The notes under the pieces are model-generated. The model was given only the letters and a program-made list of their open reading frames with translations, did not search any database and was not told where the DNA came from. A DNA stretch of 64,000 bases from Pinus tabuliformis. Its lineage: Eukaryota; Streptophyta; Pinopsida; Pinales; Pinaceae. The stretch covers positions 636,242,352 through 636,306,351 of the forward strand of contig CM062816.1 of assembly GCA_031772625.1 (NCBI GenBank). Direction: 5' to 3'. The position numbers and the translations under genes were made by a program. Each line of letters opens with the position of its first letter. The stretch's first letter is position 1. This document shows, piece after piece, positions 11,800 to 22,456 of the stretch.

Positions 11800-13100
11800 A
11801 AAATCTCAATCTTATTCTAAGAATCCTTCGTCAAGAATGTTTTGTGATTCCTATGTTCAAATCTCGTTCATGTCCTATTGTTTTTTAGTATCTTGAAGAT
11901 CTTGATTTTGATGAACATTTTGATCTGTCTTTGTTTGAAACCAAATCCGAAAGTGTTGTTGGTTCTACTATCCTAAATCCAGAGTTTGTCAAAGATTTTG
12001 AAACTTAAAGGGAAAATAGATCAATTGGCAATTATATCTTGAATCTTCAGACTTCCATTATGGCTTCAAATATTTTGGAGTTGGGAAAATATATCAATTA
12101 ACAATTATATCTTGAATCTTCAGACTTCCATCATGGCTTCAAATATTTCAGAGTTATTAGAATCCACATCAACAACTCTTGGGTTATCCGCTATTGCATC
12201 TAGTTCAAAAATTCCTACTGAACCTCCTTTCATTCCCACCATTCCCGTGAAGCCCACTATATCAGATCAGAGACCTACTATCTCTTCTCCCCCATGAACC
12301 CCATCAACACCTTAAACATCTCGTATTTCCTCACCTCCTTCAACACCTCATACACCAATTACATCGTCAGCGTTTATCATTGTTCCTACTCCTCCTACAT
12401 CCCCGAGGCCAGTTGTAAATCCACCTAGAACAATGGTTGTTCGATATGCACCCCTTGTTTTGCCACAAAAATTGAATGACATGCTCGCCAACTACGAAAG
12501 CAAAATCCCATTGTTTGATGGTACTCCTTAAGGTATCGCGGCTCAGCAACATGTGGATCAAATGGCTGATTTCTTTTATCTACACGAGATTGATGTTGAA
12601 AATGTGACTATGAGACTGTTTGTGAAAACCTTTGGAGGTGAAGTGACGAATTGGTTCAGAGCTTTGCCGGCTGAAAGTATCACTATATTGATTAATCTTC
12701 AGAGACAATTCTTGGATCAATGGGAAGTAAAGAAAAACCCTCTTGAAATCCTTTCTGAATATGAGAACATCAAGAGGAATGCTGGTGAGACTGTTCAAGA
12801 TTATTGTATTAGATTCAATTCTGTTTACAATGCAATTCGTCCTGATATAAAGCCACATATGGGGCTGGCTTTGATTAAGTTTCCTAATGATTTTGATCCT
12901 AATATGGCCTATAAATTAAGATAAAGAGATCCGACCACTTTGGAAGACATGCAGAAAATTGTAGTCAATGTTGAAGGAAATCTGCTTGCCAAGAGAGCTA
13001 GAACAAAGGCTGAAAAGAAGGTAACGATAAATGAAGAAACTTCCACTTCTGATCAAGTCCTCCATAAGATTGAGAATATGTTTGACAAGTTAACAATTGA
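11800..13100 (+). pseudogene. gag: Gypsy gag remnant
   Basis: Ser/Thr/Pro-rich N-terminal part (12112-12300, and the 12300-12420 stretch rich in TPPSTP) followed by the retrotransposon gag domain from 12553: VDQMADFFYLHEID-like, VKTFGGEVTNWFRALP, FLDQWEVKK, EILSEYENIKRNAGETVQDY and FNSVYNAIRPDIKP. This is the classical plant Gypsy gag signature. A 73-bp direct duplication lies in its N-terminal part. Broken. Confidence 0.82.
12010..12155 (+). repeat. 73-bp tandem duplication in the gag region
   Basis: Two adjacent copies starting GGGAAAATAGATCAATT (12010) and GGGAAAATATATCAATT (12083), both running through ATCTTGAATCTTCAGACTTCC. Period 73 by direct counting. The copies are nearly identical, so the duplication looks younger than the surrounding decay. 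Confidence 0.8.
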
Positions 13101-13859
13101 TAAGTCTGAAGCATAAGTCAGAAATCCCAACTTTCATGGTCAGTAGCAAACACAATTCAGAATCAAGCAACGAGAGCAACGAGCACAAGACCAAGCATCA
13201 CAACAGCAGGTGAAGACACCTTTACAGTGGAATTTTGTACATGGTCTAGAATCAGATGATGATATGTCAATTTTTATCACTGAAAATGAGGAGTATTCAA
13301 AGAGCCCAACTATACAAAGGGAATAAAATTTCATCTTGGCAAATTAAACAATTCTTGAATAAGAGTGTGATTAATATCAAAGGGGATATATGAATGCTTT
13401 GACAGCCCAGTAGCAACAATATTCACTCAGGAGTAGAGATGTACCCATAATCCAATTCAAAAGAGGAAGGTAGTGACACCACCAAAGAATAATCCTCCCA
13501 TTGTGCAGAAAAAGGGAAAAGAGACAATTGATCCTATCATCAGCAAAACATAATCAGCAAATGAAAGATTAAATCAACCAAGTGTATCAAAGGAGAAAAT
13601 TGAAAAGAAGGATGCTTCAGCTAAATAGGTAGAGAAAAATTCAGTTTTTAACTTAGAAAATGAGATTGCTAAGTTAAAAGTATCTATTCCTTTGACTGAG
13701 TTGATGAAGAAGAGAAGCTATAAAGGTCAGGTGTCCAAGATTTTGAATTTAGATCCATTATCTGATATGGTAAACATGGAGGATGATCAACCTGAGTTGA
13801 TCTCTGGTCCAGCATTAGAAGTTCAGTCTCAAGGTAGTGATGTAGCTCCTTTTTAGATC

Positions 13860-14330
13860 AGCCTTAGGGTGCATGAATATGTATTACACAATGCTATGTT
13901 TGATTCCGAAGCCTCTCATAATCTCATGCCTAAGGCAATCATGGAGAAATTCGGTTCGGATATCACTAGAAAGTATCATGACCTTTACTCCTTTGATTCT
14001 GGTAAAGTAAGTTGCATTGGTCTTATTAAAGATTTGGTGGTTAGTTTGGATCAGGTTCTAGTGAAAATGTTTGGATGGATGTGGTTGTGGCAGATATTCC
14101 TCCTAGATTTGGCATGCTTCTTTCTAGATCTTGGGGAGCAAAACTTAAAGGGACATTGTAGCTTGATTTCTCCTATGCTACTATTCTCGTGGTCGGTCAG
14201 ATGAGGAAATGATACCGGGAGCAAAAGATGAAGTACATGATCACTAGCAAGGAGAAACCAGTAAATCATCCAATCAACTATGTACATACTGATTTAGAAT
14301 CATTTTTTTGTATTCTGATAGTTTTAATGA
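13860..14330 (+). pseudogene. pol: Gypsy aspartic protease remnant
   Basis: HNAMFDSEASHNLMPKAIM near 13885 is the retroelement aspartic protease motif (usual form DSGASHNLMP), followed by LYSFDSGKVSCIGLIKDLVV. The segment near 14090-14280 reads like the usual continuation, PPRFGMLLSRSW-type then MITSKEKPVNHP. Type and position fit Tat/Athila-like Gypsy pol. Broken. Confidence 0.78.
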
Positions 14331-14499
14331 TGTAAATAGCCAAGCAGTTGAAGTAGAAGATATTGCAGAGATCACCGAAAATTTTAGAGGTCTTAAAGAA
14401 AGAAAGACAAAGACTTGATAGTACCGCTGAGCAATCTGCCTTCCAACAGTAGAAAAATATTGATGGACAACAAGGAAAAGAAGAATAGCAAAAAGAATT

Positions 14500-14830
14500 T
14501 CAGCATTTGGAGGATGAGGTAAGTTTGTGGAGCATGGAATTTGATGGTGTGGTAGGTAGGGAAGGTGCCGGAATTGGTATTTGGATACGCAGCCCTATTT
14601 TCTCCCCAAATAAAGTGTCAAGCAATGTAAGGGTCTATTTGTATAAATTTTCTTTTGACTGTTCAAATAATGAGGTTGAATATGAGGCGTTAATTGCTGG
14701 TTTGAAAATTCTTAGAAAGTCAAATGCTAAAAGAATTTCAATGTAAAGTGACTCCGAGTTAGTTATCAAGCAAGTGAAAGGGGAATACCAAGCTAAGCAT
14801 CCTCCAATGCGGGCCTACCACAAGATCAAG
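14500..14830 (+). pseudogene. pol: Gypsy RNase H remnant
   Basis: LWSMEFDGVVGREGAGIGIW then FSFDCSNNEVEYEALIAGL and KSNAKRISM, continuing as SDSELVIKQVKGEYQ near 14750. This matches the RNase H found in Tat-like Gypsy elements. Broken. Confidence 0.78.
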
Positions 14831-14859
14831 AAGAACCCTTAGGTGAATAGTAAGACATA

Positions 14860-16200
14860 TTTGAAGAACATGTAGGGGAAGAAGAAGAAGAAAACATTCC
14901 TCTGGAGCCAATGGTTAAAAACAGAAATGCTGGGGGCAATACCTTTTCTTCCAATTCATCCATTAAAGGTGAAATTGGAAACATGTTGGAAGACCTCAAG
15001 AGTGAGATGCTGCAGACTCTTTCCATGCAAATGGATGCTTTATATATCAAAATGAAACAAGAGGAAGCAGAGAGGGCTTTGGCCATTTTTTGTCCTAGAT
15101 GCACTAGAAGGCATCCTAGGAATGAATGTCCATTGAACTCTATAAATATTTGTTCAGTCTGTGAAGAAAATCATTCTACAGATAAGTGCCCTTCCCTGAC
15201 CGAACTTAAAGCTGTATACCAAGGGGCAGAAGGAGCCACTAAACATATCTATTACTTAAACCAAAGGATGTTGCATGGACCTATACCATATCAGTAGGGG
15301 ATGCAAGGGTAATCTCATGCATACTACAACTCCAACCAAGTCACATTCATACCTTCTTGGGCCCCCCCTACTCATCCTTCTTGGTCCACACCTCCTCCTT
15401 GGTCCTTCACATCTCCATATCATGCCCAAACAACCAACCATTCATTTCAATCCTATGCTCAGCCACCACCTCAGTGGAATGCATCTCATCAGGGGTGGAG
15501 GCCCTAGTATAGCTCTCCTCCTGCTCTTTTGCCTCTGCCACCTACTCAACCATTACCTTCTGCTCCACCAAGGCAACCCCAAATGCCTGTCCAGTCAAAC
15601 CCGAACCCAAATAATAGATAGACTTAGCAAGTATATAGTGGGGAACCACCTGCCTAATCACAACCCCATCCATATCCATCTCAAATATACACTCCCACTC
15701 AACTACCCATACCACCATTTCCAAAACCACACATTGAAGTAGCTCAATCTAATTACAATGCTAAGGTACAACACTTCCAAATAACTCCTCTTGAGCTCAA
15801 TGATATTCACCATAGCTCAAGAAGTGTATTGCAAAAAAGGGATTATATTGATATTATTGAAGGACCACATCTAACAGAAGAAGATTCAAAAGAGAATATC
15901 AAAGAACCATGGGCTGCACTTGATGAAGAGAATACATCAAAATCAGAGATCGAGAGAGTTCTCTCATGGTTACCATCAAATCCTCCATGTATTCAAGAGG
16001 AAAATGAACAAAAAGAGGAAGATATGAAGGTCATGGTAGAAGAATACATGAAGAAAGATCCATATCAGCAGAAGGGCCAAGGACATCACAACTATATTGA
16101 GATATGGTTCCATAAAATCATTAATTTTTTGCATCACTCTTTTCCTCAACTATGCTTGATCCCTTCAAAGTCAAATCATTTGGTCTCTGAAATCTAAATA
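14860..16200 (+). pseudogene. gag: Gypsy gag C-terminus with two zinc knuckles and Pro-rich tail
   Basis: A second, different Gypsy fragment. 14911-15297 reads NAGGNTFSSNSSIKGEIGN, MLEDLKSEMLQTLSMQMDAL (coiled coil), then two zinc knuckles in tandem, CPRCTRRHPRNEC and CSVCEENHSTDKC, followed by CPSLTELKAVYQG. A proline/tryptophan-rich linker follows (about 15300-15760), then an acidic stretch (15829-16197; SEIERVLSWLPSNPP) that I cannot assign. In this element class such knuckle-bearing gags sit ahead of protease. It adjoins the RNase H of another element at 14830, so this is probably a nested or recombined join. Broken. Confidence 0.65.
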
Positions 16201-16375
16201 CATGTCAAAGCATACATTTCAAGCCTCCACATAATTTTGTCTATCATCTCAATGTGCACATGGCTCCATTGGAAGTATTCTTATACTTGAAAGTGATTTT
16301 GTTTTTCATGTAGGGTAGGGTAGAGAGAAAAAAAAAAGAACAAATGAAAAATAAGATAAAAAAATAAAAATCTAA

Positions 16376-16560
16376 GGTGAAAACCTCCTTGGAGGCGCCT
16401 CATATTGGCAAATTGATTGAAAACCTCCATGAGGCAGTCAATGTGTTGGAAAGAAGAGAAAAGAAAAAGAGAATAAGATGCTTGAGTGAAAACCTTCCTT
16501 GGAGGCACTCAGGGCAGGAAATTAGGGTGAAAACCTCTCTCAGGTGCCCTAGTGGTTTTC
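16376..16560 (+). repeat. Four GTGAAAACCTCC hairpin units
   Basis: Imperfect repeats of GTGAAAACCTCCTTGGAGGC: near 16376, 16418 (TTGAAAACCTCCATGAGGC), 16485 (GTGAAAACCTTCCTTGGAGGC) and 16527 (GTGAAAACCTCTCTCAGGTGC). Each unit contains a short self-complementary core such as CCTCC-TT-GGAGG. Similar GAAAACC..GGCGCC words are familiar from untranslated parts of plant Gypsy elements. Confidence 0.75.
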
Positions 16561-16599
16561 AAAAAAGAAAAAGAGAAAAGGAAAAAGAAAAATGAATTT

Positions 16600-16985
16600 C
16601 TAGTTGTATTGCACGTTTGTAGGAGGACTTCAGGAAGGAACAACGGGTGCCAAGGGAGCTCTGAAACCAATACCAACACCTATCCTACCTTCCCTCAAAT
16701 TTCTCCATCATTCTTAACATTCTCTTCACCTCACTATGCTTCTTTTTTCAAAATTGTGTTTTCTACAGGAGGCTCCTATAGGAATTACAGAGAGCCAGAA
16801 ATGGATTCTAAAAGTATTTTGGGGAACAGGGAAGCTTCAAAAAGGGTTTATAAATCCTCCTGACATCTTCAAAACTCTCTTCCATCATTTCCAAACCTGC
16901 ATGACACCCTAAGCTCATTTTTCTTACTATCCAAAAAACTGCAGGATGCTCTGATACAAAAATACATAGAGAATTTTTTTTCTCT
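16600..16985. other. Non-coding, no feature seen
   Basis: Purine-rich at the left edge, otherwise no recognised element or gene. The open frame at 16552-16863 is low in complexity at its start and unsupported. Confidence 0.4.
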
Positions 16986-17360
16986 ATCTTGAAAACCGTG
17001 CATCCATTTAAAAAATTGTTTCATGGGGAGTTGCATATGGATGATGGTAACATGCTCAAGAAATTTCAGCAACTTCCAATGCATGGTTACCAAAAAAATT
17101 GGCCTCCATCACCTTTAGCCATTTTTGCATTTTCTCCATATCCATGCATCCATTGAAAAACTTGTTTCGTGAGAATATGCATATGGATGATGGTAACATA
17201 CCCAAGCAATTTCAGCCTATTCCAGTGCATGGTTTCCAAGAAATCGACCTCCATCACCTTCAACCATTTTCAGTTTTTATCAAAATCCATGCATCCATTA
17301 ACCAAAATGTTTCTATGTGAGGTGCATAATAATGATGGAAACATGCTCAAATTTTTTTAG
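16985..17360 (+). repeat. About 146-bp tandem repeat, 2.5 units
   Basis: Three successive units aligned on CATCCATT at 17001, 17147 and 17292 (spacing 146 and 145). Shared words: TTGCATATGGATGATGG / ATGCATATGGATGATGG / GTGCATAATAATGATGG and CTCCATCACCTT. Short open frames across it (17099, 17169) are repeats, not genes. Confidence 0.85.
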
Positions 17361-18275
17361 GTAAATCCAATCTACCATTTGGGAGATATGGACAAACCAA
17401 GTAGCTATCCCATTAAAATCTAGCATCAACAACATGAGGGTGAAAATATGAAGGTTGAAGCAGACTCCTGCAGCTTAGATCCAGCCAGAGGATACTTGTA
17501 TGAGAGAAACAGCCACACATCAGACAGCAAAAAGCATATAGTAGAAGGGATACAGGCATGTAGAAACTGAATATGAGCATGCAGCAGCAAAAGAACCAAG
17601 CAACATTGCAGCATGCACATTTTGACTTAGAGGTAAGTGTATAAAATTTTTCCTCTGTTGCATCTGTATATTCCAAAACTGCATCAACAAATGGGATGGT
17701 TGAGATTAAACTAGATCATTGGTCATCTAACTGGCCACCCTCATCCAGTTCAATAGCGCTCAGCTGGAGATCACACTGCATGTGTGTCTATTCATGTCAT
17801 GAAAAAAAAAAAAAAAAGGTAGTGTCGAATGTTTTGAACTCCAGCGCCAATGATGGGAAGTGATTGCGGGAAGAAAGCATAAAGTCTCATGATGAAACTA
17901 CAGTGGGGACCAACAGTTCGAATGAGGGTAATGTACCCTTCCTGCCACCTCATCTCATCACTGCAAACATGTCCTGTAAGCTTAAGTACACTCTCTCAAT
18001 GACACCCAACACCTTTGCTTTCATTTGTATCGTCATGCTGTCAACTAGAACAAGCTACCTACCACCTCTAGATCCTCGAAACAATCGCTCTCTGTCATTT
18101 TCAGAACCCTTCTGCTTGTCAGATTCTAGAGGAACATTATCAAGATCTACAGGAATAGGATTAGATCCTACATGAGCAATTTCTAGAGGAGGGCCAGTGA
18201 GTAGTCTCGCAGAGGAAAAATCAGGGTTTTATGGCAAATTCGAGCTCGAAGAGGTAGGCTCTGGTAAACCCACTC
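17361..18275. other. Non-coding, no feature seen
   Basis: Contains a run of about 17 A at 17801-17817. Open frames on either strand here have no recognisable motif. I see no supported gene. Confidence 0.4.
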
Positions 18276-18279
18276 TGAA

Positions 18280-18745
18280 TATTCATATATACAAGGGGTG
18301 ATGTGATTTCAAGCAAAGGATTGAGTGAAAAGGAAGAAGAATTGAAATCAAAAGTCTGCCTGTTTATTTTAGAAAAAAGACAGTCATTTTATCTGCTCTC
18401 TGTACTAAAGTGTTATCTCTTTCTCCACCATAGTATTCTCATACACGAAGGAGTGATGCAATTTTAGAAAAATTCAGCCTGTAAAGAAGGAAATTGAATT
18501 GAAAAGTCTGCGTATTTCTTAAGAAAAAACACAGTTTTATCTACTGTCTATTTCTAAGATATTGTCTCCTTCACCACCTTCATACTCACATATACAAAGG
18601 AGTAATGCAACTTTATAAAAATTTCTCCTGGAAGGAAGGAAAATTGCATTAAAAACTCTCCCTGTTTCTTGAAAGAAAACCTCAGTTTTTCTCTGTTTTT
18701 GGCTTTTAAATTTCCTATCTCGCTCTTCACCTGAGATACTCGAGA
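18280..18745 (+). repeat. About 150-bp tandem repeat, 3 units
   Basis: Units aligned on the word GGGTGATG / GAGTGATG / GAGTAATG at 18296, 18451 and 18600 (spacing 155 and 149). Each unit runs ATATACAAAGGAGTGATGCAA, then GGAAGGAAATTGAATT, AAAAGTCTGCCTGTTTCTT and a TTTTATCT-CTGTCT end. Units are diverged, perhaps 75-80 percent identical by eye. Unrelated to the array at 16985-17360. Confidence 0.85.
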
Positions 18746-18759
18746 AGACTCTAAACATC

Positions 18760-21500
18760 ATGACAAAGGGATTTATGAGGAAGGAACCTCTGAACTCAAT
18801 AGGCTACATGAACACCCATAGGTGGTAGCCCCTTTTACTAGAGAAAATTGGATGCCCTTCTTTGAAAATCTTCATGGGTATGATGAAGAAGTAACAAAGG
18901 AATTTTCCTTATCTTTGACACCTCACTCAAAAACCCATGTCACTCTCAATTTTTAGGGACTCTCTATAGAAATCACCTTAGAATTCATTAGCAAGGTTAC
19001 TACTCTCCCACTTGGACTACCCTAGAGCAAGGAAGAAAAACCACTGGGTCAAGTTGCCAAGAAAACTTTCTTCCAGCCAGATGAGCATCTTGTAGTGGAA
19101 AAAATGGCATCATGAGAACAAGCATATCTTACCCTTGGGATGAGGTTAGCTATCTGATTATCAAGTACATCTCTTGTGAAGGAAGGTACAACATAGTTTA
19201 TGGGTAAAATTTCAAACTTTTGGATGAGTTAAGATATGGAATGGATCTTCCTACACCCTAAAAACTTAGTATTGCTTATTTTCTCCTCCAATCCCTAATA
19301 TATTCCAAAGGTAAATTGAAGGAAGGAGTTGCAGACCAATTAGCTCACCATGGGCTGATTAAGCTGTTGGTGGAAGAGGCCCTCCAGACCTTCACAATAC
19401 CCATAGCCCGGGAGATTTTTAGAAATACGACAAGGGAAGATTATGTGAAAGCCTTCACATATGACCTTAGTCCCTCTAAAAGTGAGGGAGAACAAGAAAA
19501 TGGGAAGATGGGGAGGAAAGAGAAAAAGTGGAAAAGACCAAAATTGAGAAAGCAGAACTTGAAACAGAAAAAGAGGAGAAGGCCAAAATAAAGGAGGAAA
19601 AGACCAGAGCAGAGAGGAGGAAACCCAAGATAGAAGATAAATAGACTAAAATAGAAAAGAAAAAGACTAAGCCATAGAAGGAAAAGGCTAAAGCAGAGAA
19701 GGAAGGAACTAACAAGAAGAGGAGGAAATTAAAATAGGGATATAAGAAACAAAACTTGCAGAGGCATAAAATACAAAAGAAGAGGAAACAAAAGCACCAA
19801 AGGTAGAAGTGTCTCCTGAAACATTGGAAAGGGAGGCGATAGTTGTTCTTGCTGCATGAAATGCCCCAGTTAAGCCCAAACCAAAGAGAAAAAGGTAACC
19901 ATCCATGTATTTCAAGGCGTGAAAGAGCACTAGGATAAAAGGAGGGAAGCCATAGCCACCCTCAAAAGAGACTATCACCATTGAAGATTCTCCTATTGCC
20001 AAAAATGAGGAATCTCCATCCAGAACTCCCATCACCTATGAAAGAGGAAACCTAGATATTCCACTTCGAGGGAAAGGATAAAACTACAGGGCTCTGAAAC
20101 TATCCTACAGGAGGTGCAAACCGCTCTACAGGAGACCTTGACAAAGCTATAGGAGACTAAGAGACTTGAGGAAAAGGAAAAAAAAGCAGATCAAGTGGAA
20201 GAATGTAACAACAGGGATACGAAAACCTGACTCACAACCTAGTTTAGGCTCTTATTATAACCTTCTTGATAGAGGAAAACTTATCCCAAAAAAATTTGCA
20301 GTTCCACTTTTCTTTGAACTGGAAAAGGAAAGAATAAGGATCCGTCGATGGATGAAGATCACAAAGTCCAAAGGGGTGGAAGACATTGGCCACATGGAGA
20401 GCAATCTTAGAGAGATGGGTAGAGAGCAGGCCACTGTAAAACATGCAGAAGAAATCAAAAGATCTCACTTGGAAGGAGAGAATGAAATGTTAAGAAAACA
20501 ACTGCAAGAAAGGGGAGCCCTGGTAGAAACTAAAATGTTAAGAAAACCGTTGCAAGAAAGGGAATCCCTAGTATAAAATGAAGTGTTGAGAAAACAACTG
20601 CAAGAGAGAGAACCCTGAGTAGAAAATGAAATATTAATATTAAGGAGATAGCTACAGGAAAGAGAAGCCCAATTAGCTTGCATGGCCAGCTGGGCTATGG
20701 AGGCACTACAGTTCAGGTAGCTAGCCAAATCATATGCAGTTTACCTCAAAGACCAGTGGTTACAATTTCAAATCAAGACCCTCGCATAGAGGGGTAGCAT
20801 GCCTTTTTAGGATTATAGGCAGTTCATGAATCTATGTGATCACAGTTCAGCAAAGGACAAGACAAAGTTGGCATAGTTTTATTTACATAACCTGACCCTT
20901 ACTTATATGAACCTATGGGACCCGAATGCTGTGTTAGAGGACTTTCCATTGATAGCAATGTAATCTTGGATGAGTCATAAGGAGAAAAGGGCCATAGAAA
21001 TCAAGAAGTGAATGGTAAAAGAACAAAATTAGCCCCTGATGATTAGAGCCGAGCCATTAGATCCTATGGCTCTCATTAGCACGCATCAACAACTTGTAGT
21101 TGATCTTGAAAATGCCTATAAATATGCTAATGAGCAAGCCCAGACAATCACACACTTTGAGGACATGGAGAGATTGATGGGAGATGACTACATTCATGCT
21201 TGTCTAAGAAGGTGGACCACATTACCACATAGCCTACAAATCAGGGAGTATCATTCCCCAATTAGGATGAGAGCAGCCTTGAGGAGAGTGCCACTGTATA
21301 AGCACTCTATGCAAAGTTTAAAGGCCAATTGGATTGGCCTCAAATTCCGCCCTCCACTGCTATTAGGATTACTGGAAGGTGTAAAAGAAGAATAAGAAAA
21401 AAAACAATGGGAGGTGGATAGAAAGGTAGGATTCCATGATAGGGAAGAGGATCTCACATCAGAGGCATGGGATGTTATGGGGGCCATCAGGGCCATCAAA
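18760..21500 (+). pseudogene. Decayed transposon-protein-like frame with repeated coiled coil
   Basis: Second frame of the type at 8459-9965, broken. N-terminal part: FFENLHGYDEEVTKEF near 18855, then THVTLNF, LEFISKVTTLPLGLP, and LIIKYISCEGRYN near 19155 that parallels LIIKNFSYEGRFS of the first copy. Next comes LAHHGLIKLLVEEALQTF (19340). A long lysine/glutamate-rich stretch follows (19460-20160), then four 16-residue coiled-coil repeats (20481-20672) and a helical stretch, LISTHQQLVVDLENAYKYA, near 21070. It ends about 50 bases before a polypurine tract and LTR, the position where some plant Gypsy elements carry an extra 3' frame. Function unknown. Confidence 0.5.
20481..20672 (+). repeat. 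48-bp (16-residue) coiled-coil repeat, 4 units
   Basis: Starts at 20481, 20529, 20577 and 20625, an exact period of 48. Unit consensus NEMLRKQLQERGALVE. The heptad-like spacing of L and the charged residues predict a coiled coil. The reading phase is preserved by the 48-bp period. Confidence 0.88.
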
Positions 21501-21546
21501 GATGAGGAGATAGACTAGTTGCTCGGAGGATGAGCAACCCATTCAG

Positions 21547-21554
21547 TAGGGGGG
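21547..21554 (+). other. Polypurine tract
   Basis: GTAGGGGGG directly against the TG start of the LTR at 21555; usual plus-strand primer of LTR elements. Confidence 0.6.
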
Positions 21555-22440
21555 TGATGATGAGCCCCGAAAATGGGTAATTATATGGGCTCATTTTTCC
21601 TCTCAACTCAACTTTATCCACCATTCTCATTAGTTTATTGCATTTTTTTTTTATATTTATGCTAATAGAGTGAATTGGGTTAGTCATTATGCCATGAAGT
21701 CTAATGTGTGCTTTATGCAGATTTTTGGTCAATTTTGGTCAAAGTCAAACGATTAATGAGCATTTGGCAGCCAATATTTTAGGAAAACAAGGTAGAGGAT
21801 TTGTAGTAGGGTGTCCCCCTCAGTTATGACTCCCTAACTCGAATCCTCCATCAGAAACTCAGAGCACAAACAGACACATCGATGCATCCAGGGGACAACT
21901 GAGCAACTCAAGAAGAAATGTTGTCTATCTCTAGCTCTGGGGAGCCAAGCCCCTCGATTTTAGGAGGGATGTTGGAGAAATCCATTTGTATAAATAGGGG
22001 GCTTATAGCCTCAGTATTTTAGCCAGTTATTAGTAAAATTTTTGCACTTTTATGCAGCTCCAGTTCAGCTCATCTTCGAGCTTCCATTTTAAGGATAGTT
22101 TATGTAATGTGACTTTTATTTTTGATAATGGAGATGAAAAATTTTTTGAGCCAACATTGATCTCTTTCAGAGGGCTGATGCTCTTGGGTTAGGGCCCAAC
22201 ACAAGCTACCCAAAACTTCTTGCCTTGTACTTATATGTTTTTTTCTTCAATCCATGAGTTAATTGTTGTTACGTGAATGCATTCTACGTTGTTTAGATTA
22301 GGTTGGTTTTGATGGTTTGCATACCTGATTTTGTTTTAGTTGTTGAAGTAGGTTCACACAATGATACTCTAATACTCAAAAAATGAAACCAACAGGCCTT
22401 GATCTCTTTTGTCCCTTCCTAGGATCATGATTTGAGGTCA
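21555..22440 (+). repeat. Gypsy LTR, 886 bp
   Basis: Starts TGATGATGAGCCCC after a polypurine tract and ends TTTGAGGTCA before an Asp-type primer site, so both edges are placed by flanking signals rather than by comparison with a second copy. A TATA box (TATAAATAG, 21989-21997) fits an LTR promoter. Internal-type signals on both sides make it a shared LTR between two internal regions or a chance join of two copies. Confidence 0.55.
21989..21997 (+). promoter_or_regulatory. TATA box in the LTR
   Basis: TATAAATAG about 435 bases into the 886-bp LTR, a plausible U3/R border promoter. Confidence 0.5.
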
Positions 22441-22456
22441 TGGCACCATTGTTGCC
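22441..22456 (+). other. Degraded primer binding site, Asp tRNA type
   Basis: TGGCACCATTGTTGCC against TGGCGCCGTTGCCGGG: the first eleven bases differ only by two G-to-A changes, as CpG decay would produce. Position right after an LTR end supports the call. Confidence 0.5.

Larger units (their letters stand above)
11455..14850 (+). mobile_element. Fossil Tat/Athila-like Gypsy element, internal part
   Basis: Plus-strand internal region of a Ty3/Gypsy element. Parts seen: primer site (11455), gag (about 11800-13100), aspartic protease (13860-14330) and an RNase H of the CTNNVAEYEAL-like kind (14500-14830). A second RNase H of this kind is characteristic of Tat/Ogre-like elements, from general knowledge of the family. 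Broken, with many breaks. I did not recognise a reverse transcriptase core. It abuts another Gypsy gag at 14860. Confidence 0.7.

Noticed and set aside
15275-15742. 155-codon frame rich in Leu, His and Pro
   Set aside because: Out of register with the Pro/Trp-rich gag linker that the same bases encode; its composition is a shadow of that linker.
17099-17360. Small frames with repeated MHP words
   Set aside because: They follow the 146-bp tandem repeat and shift frame between units.
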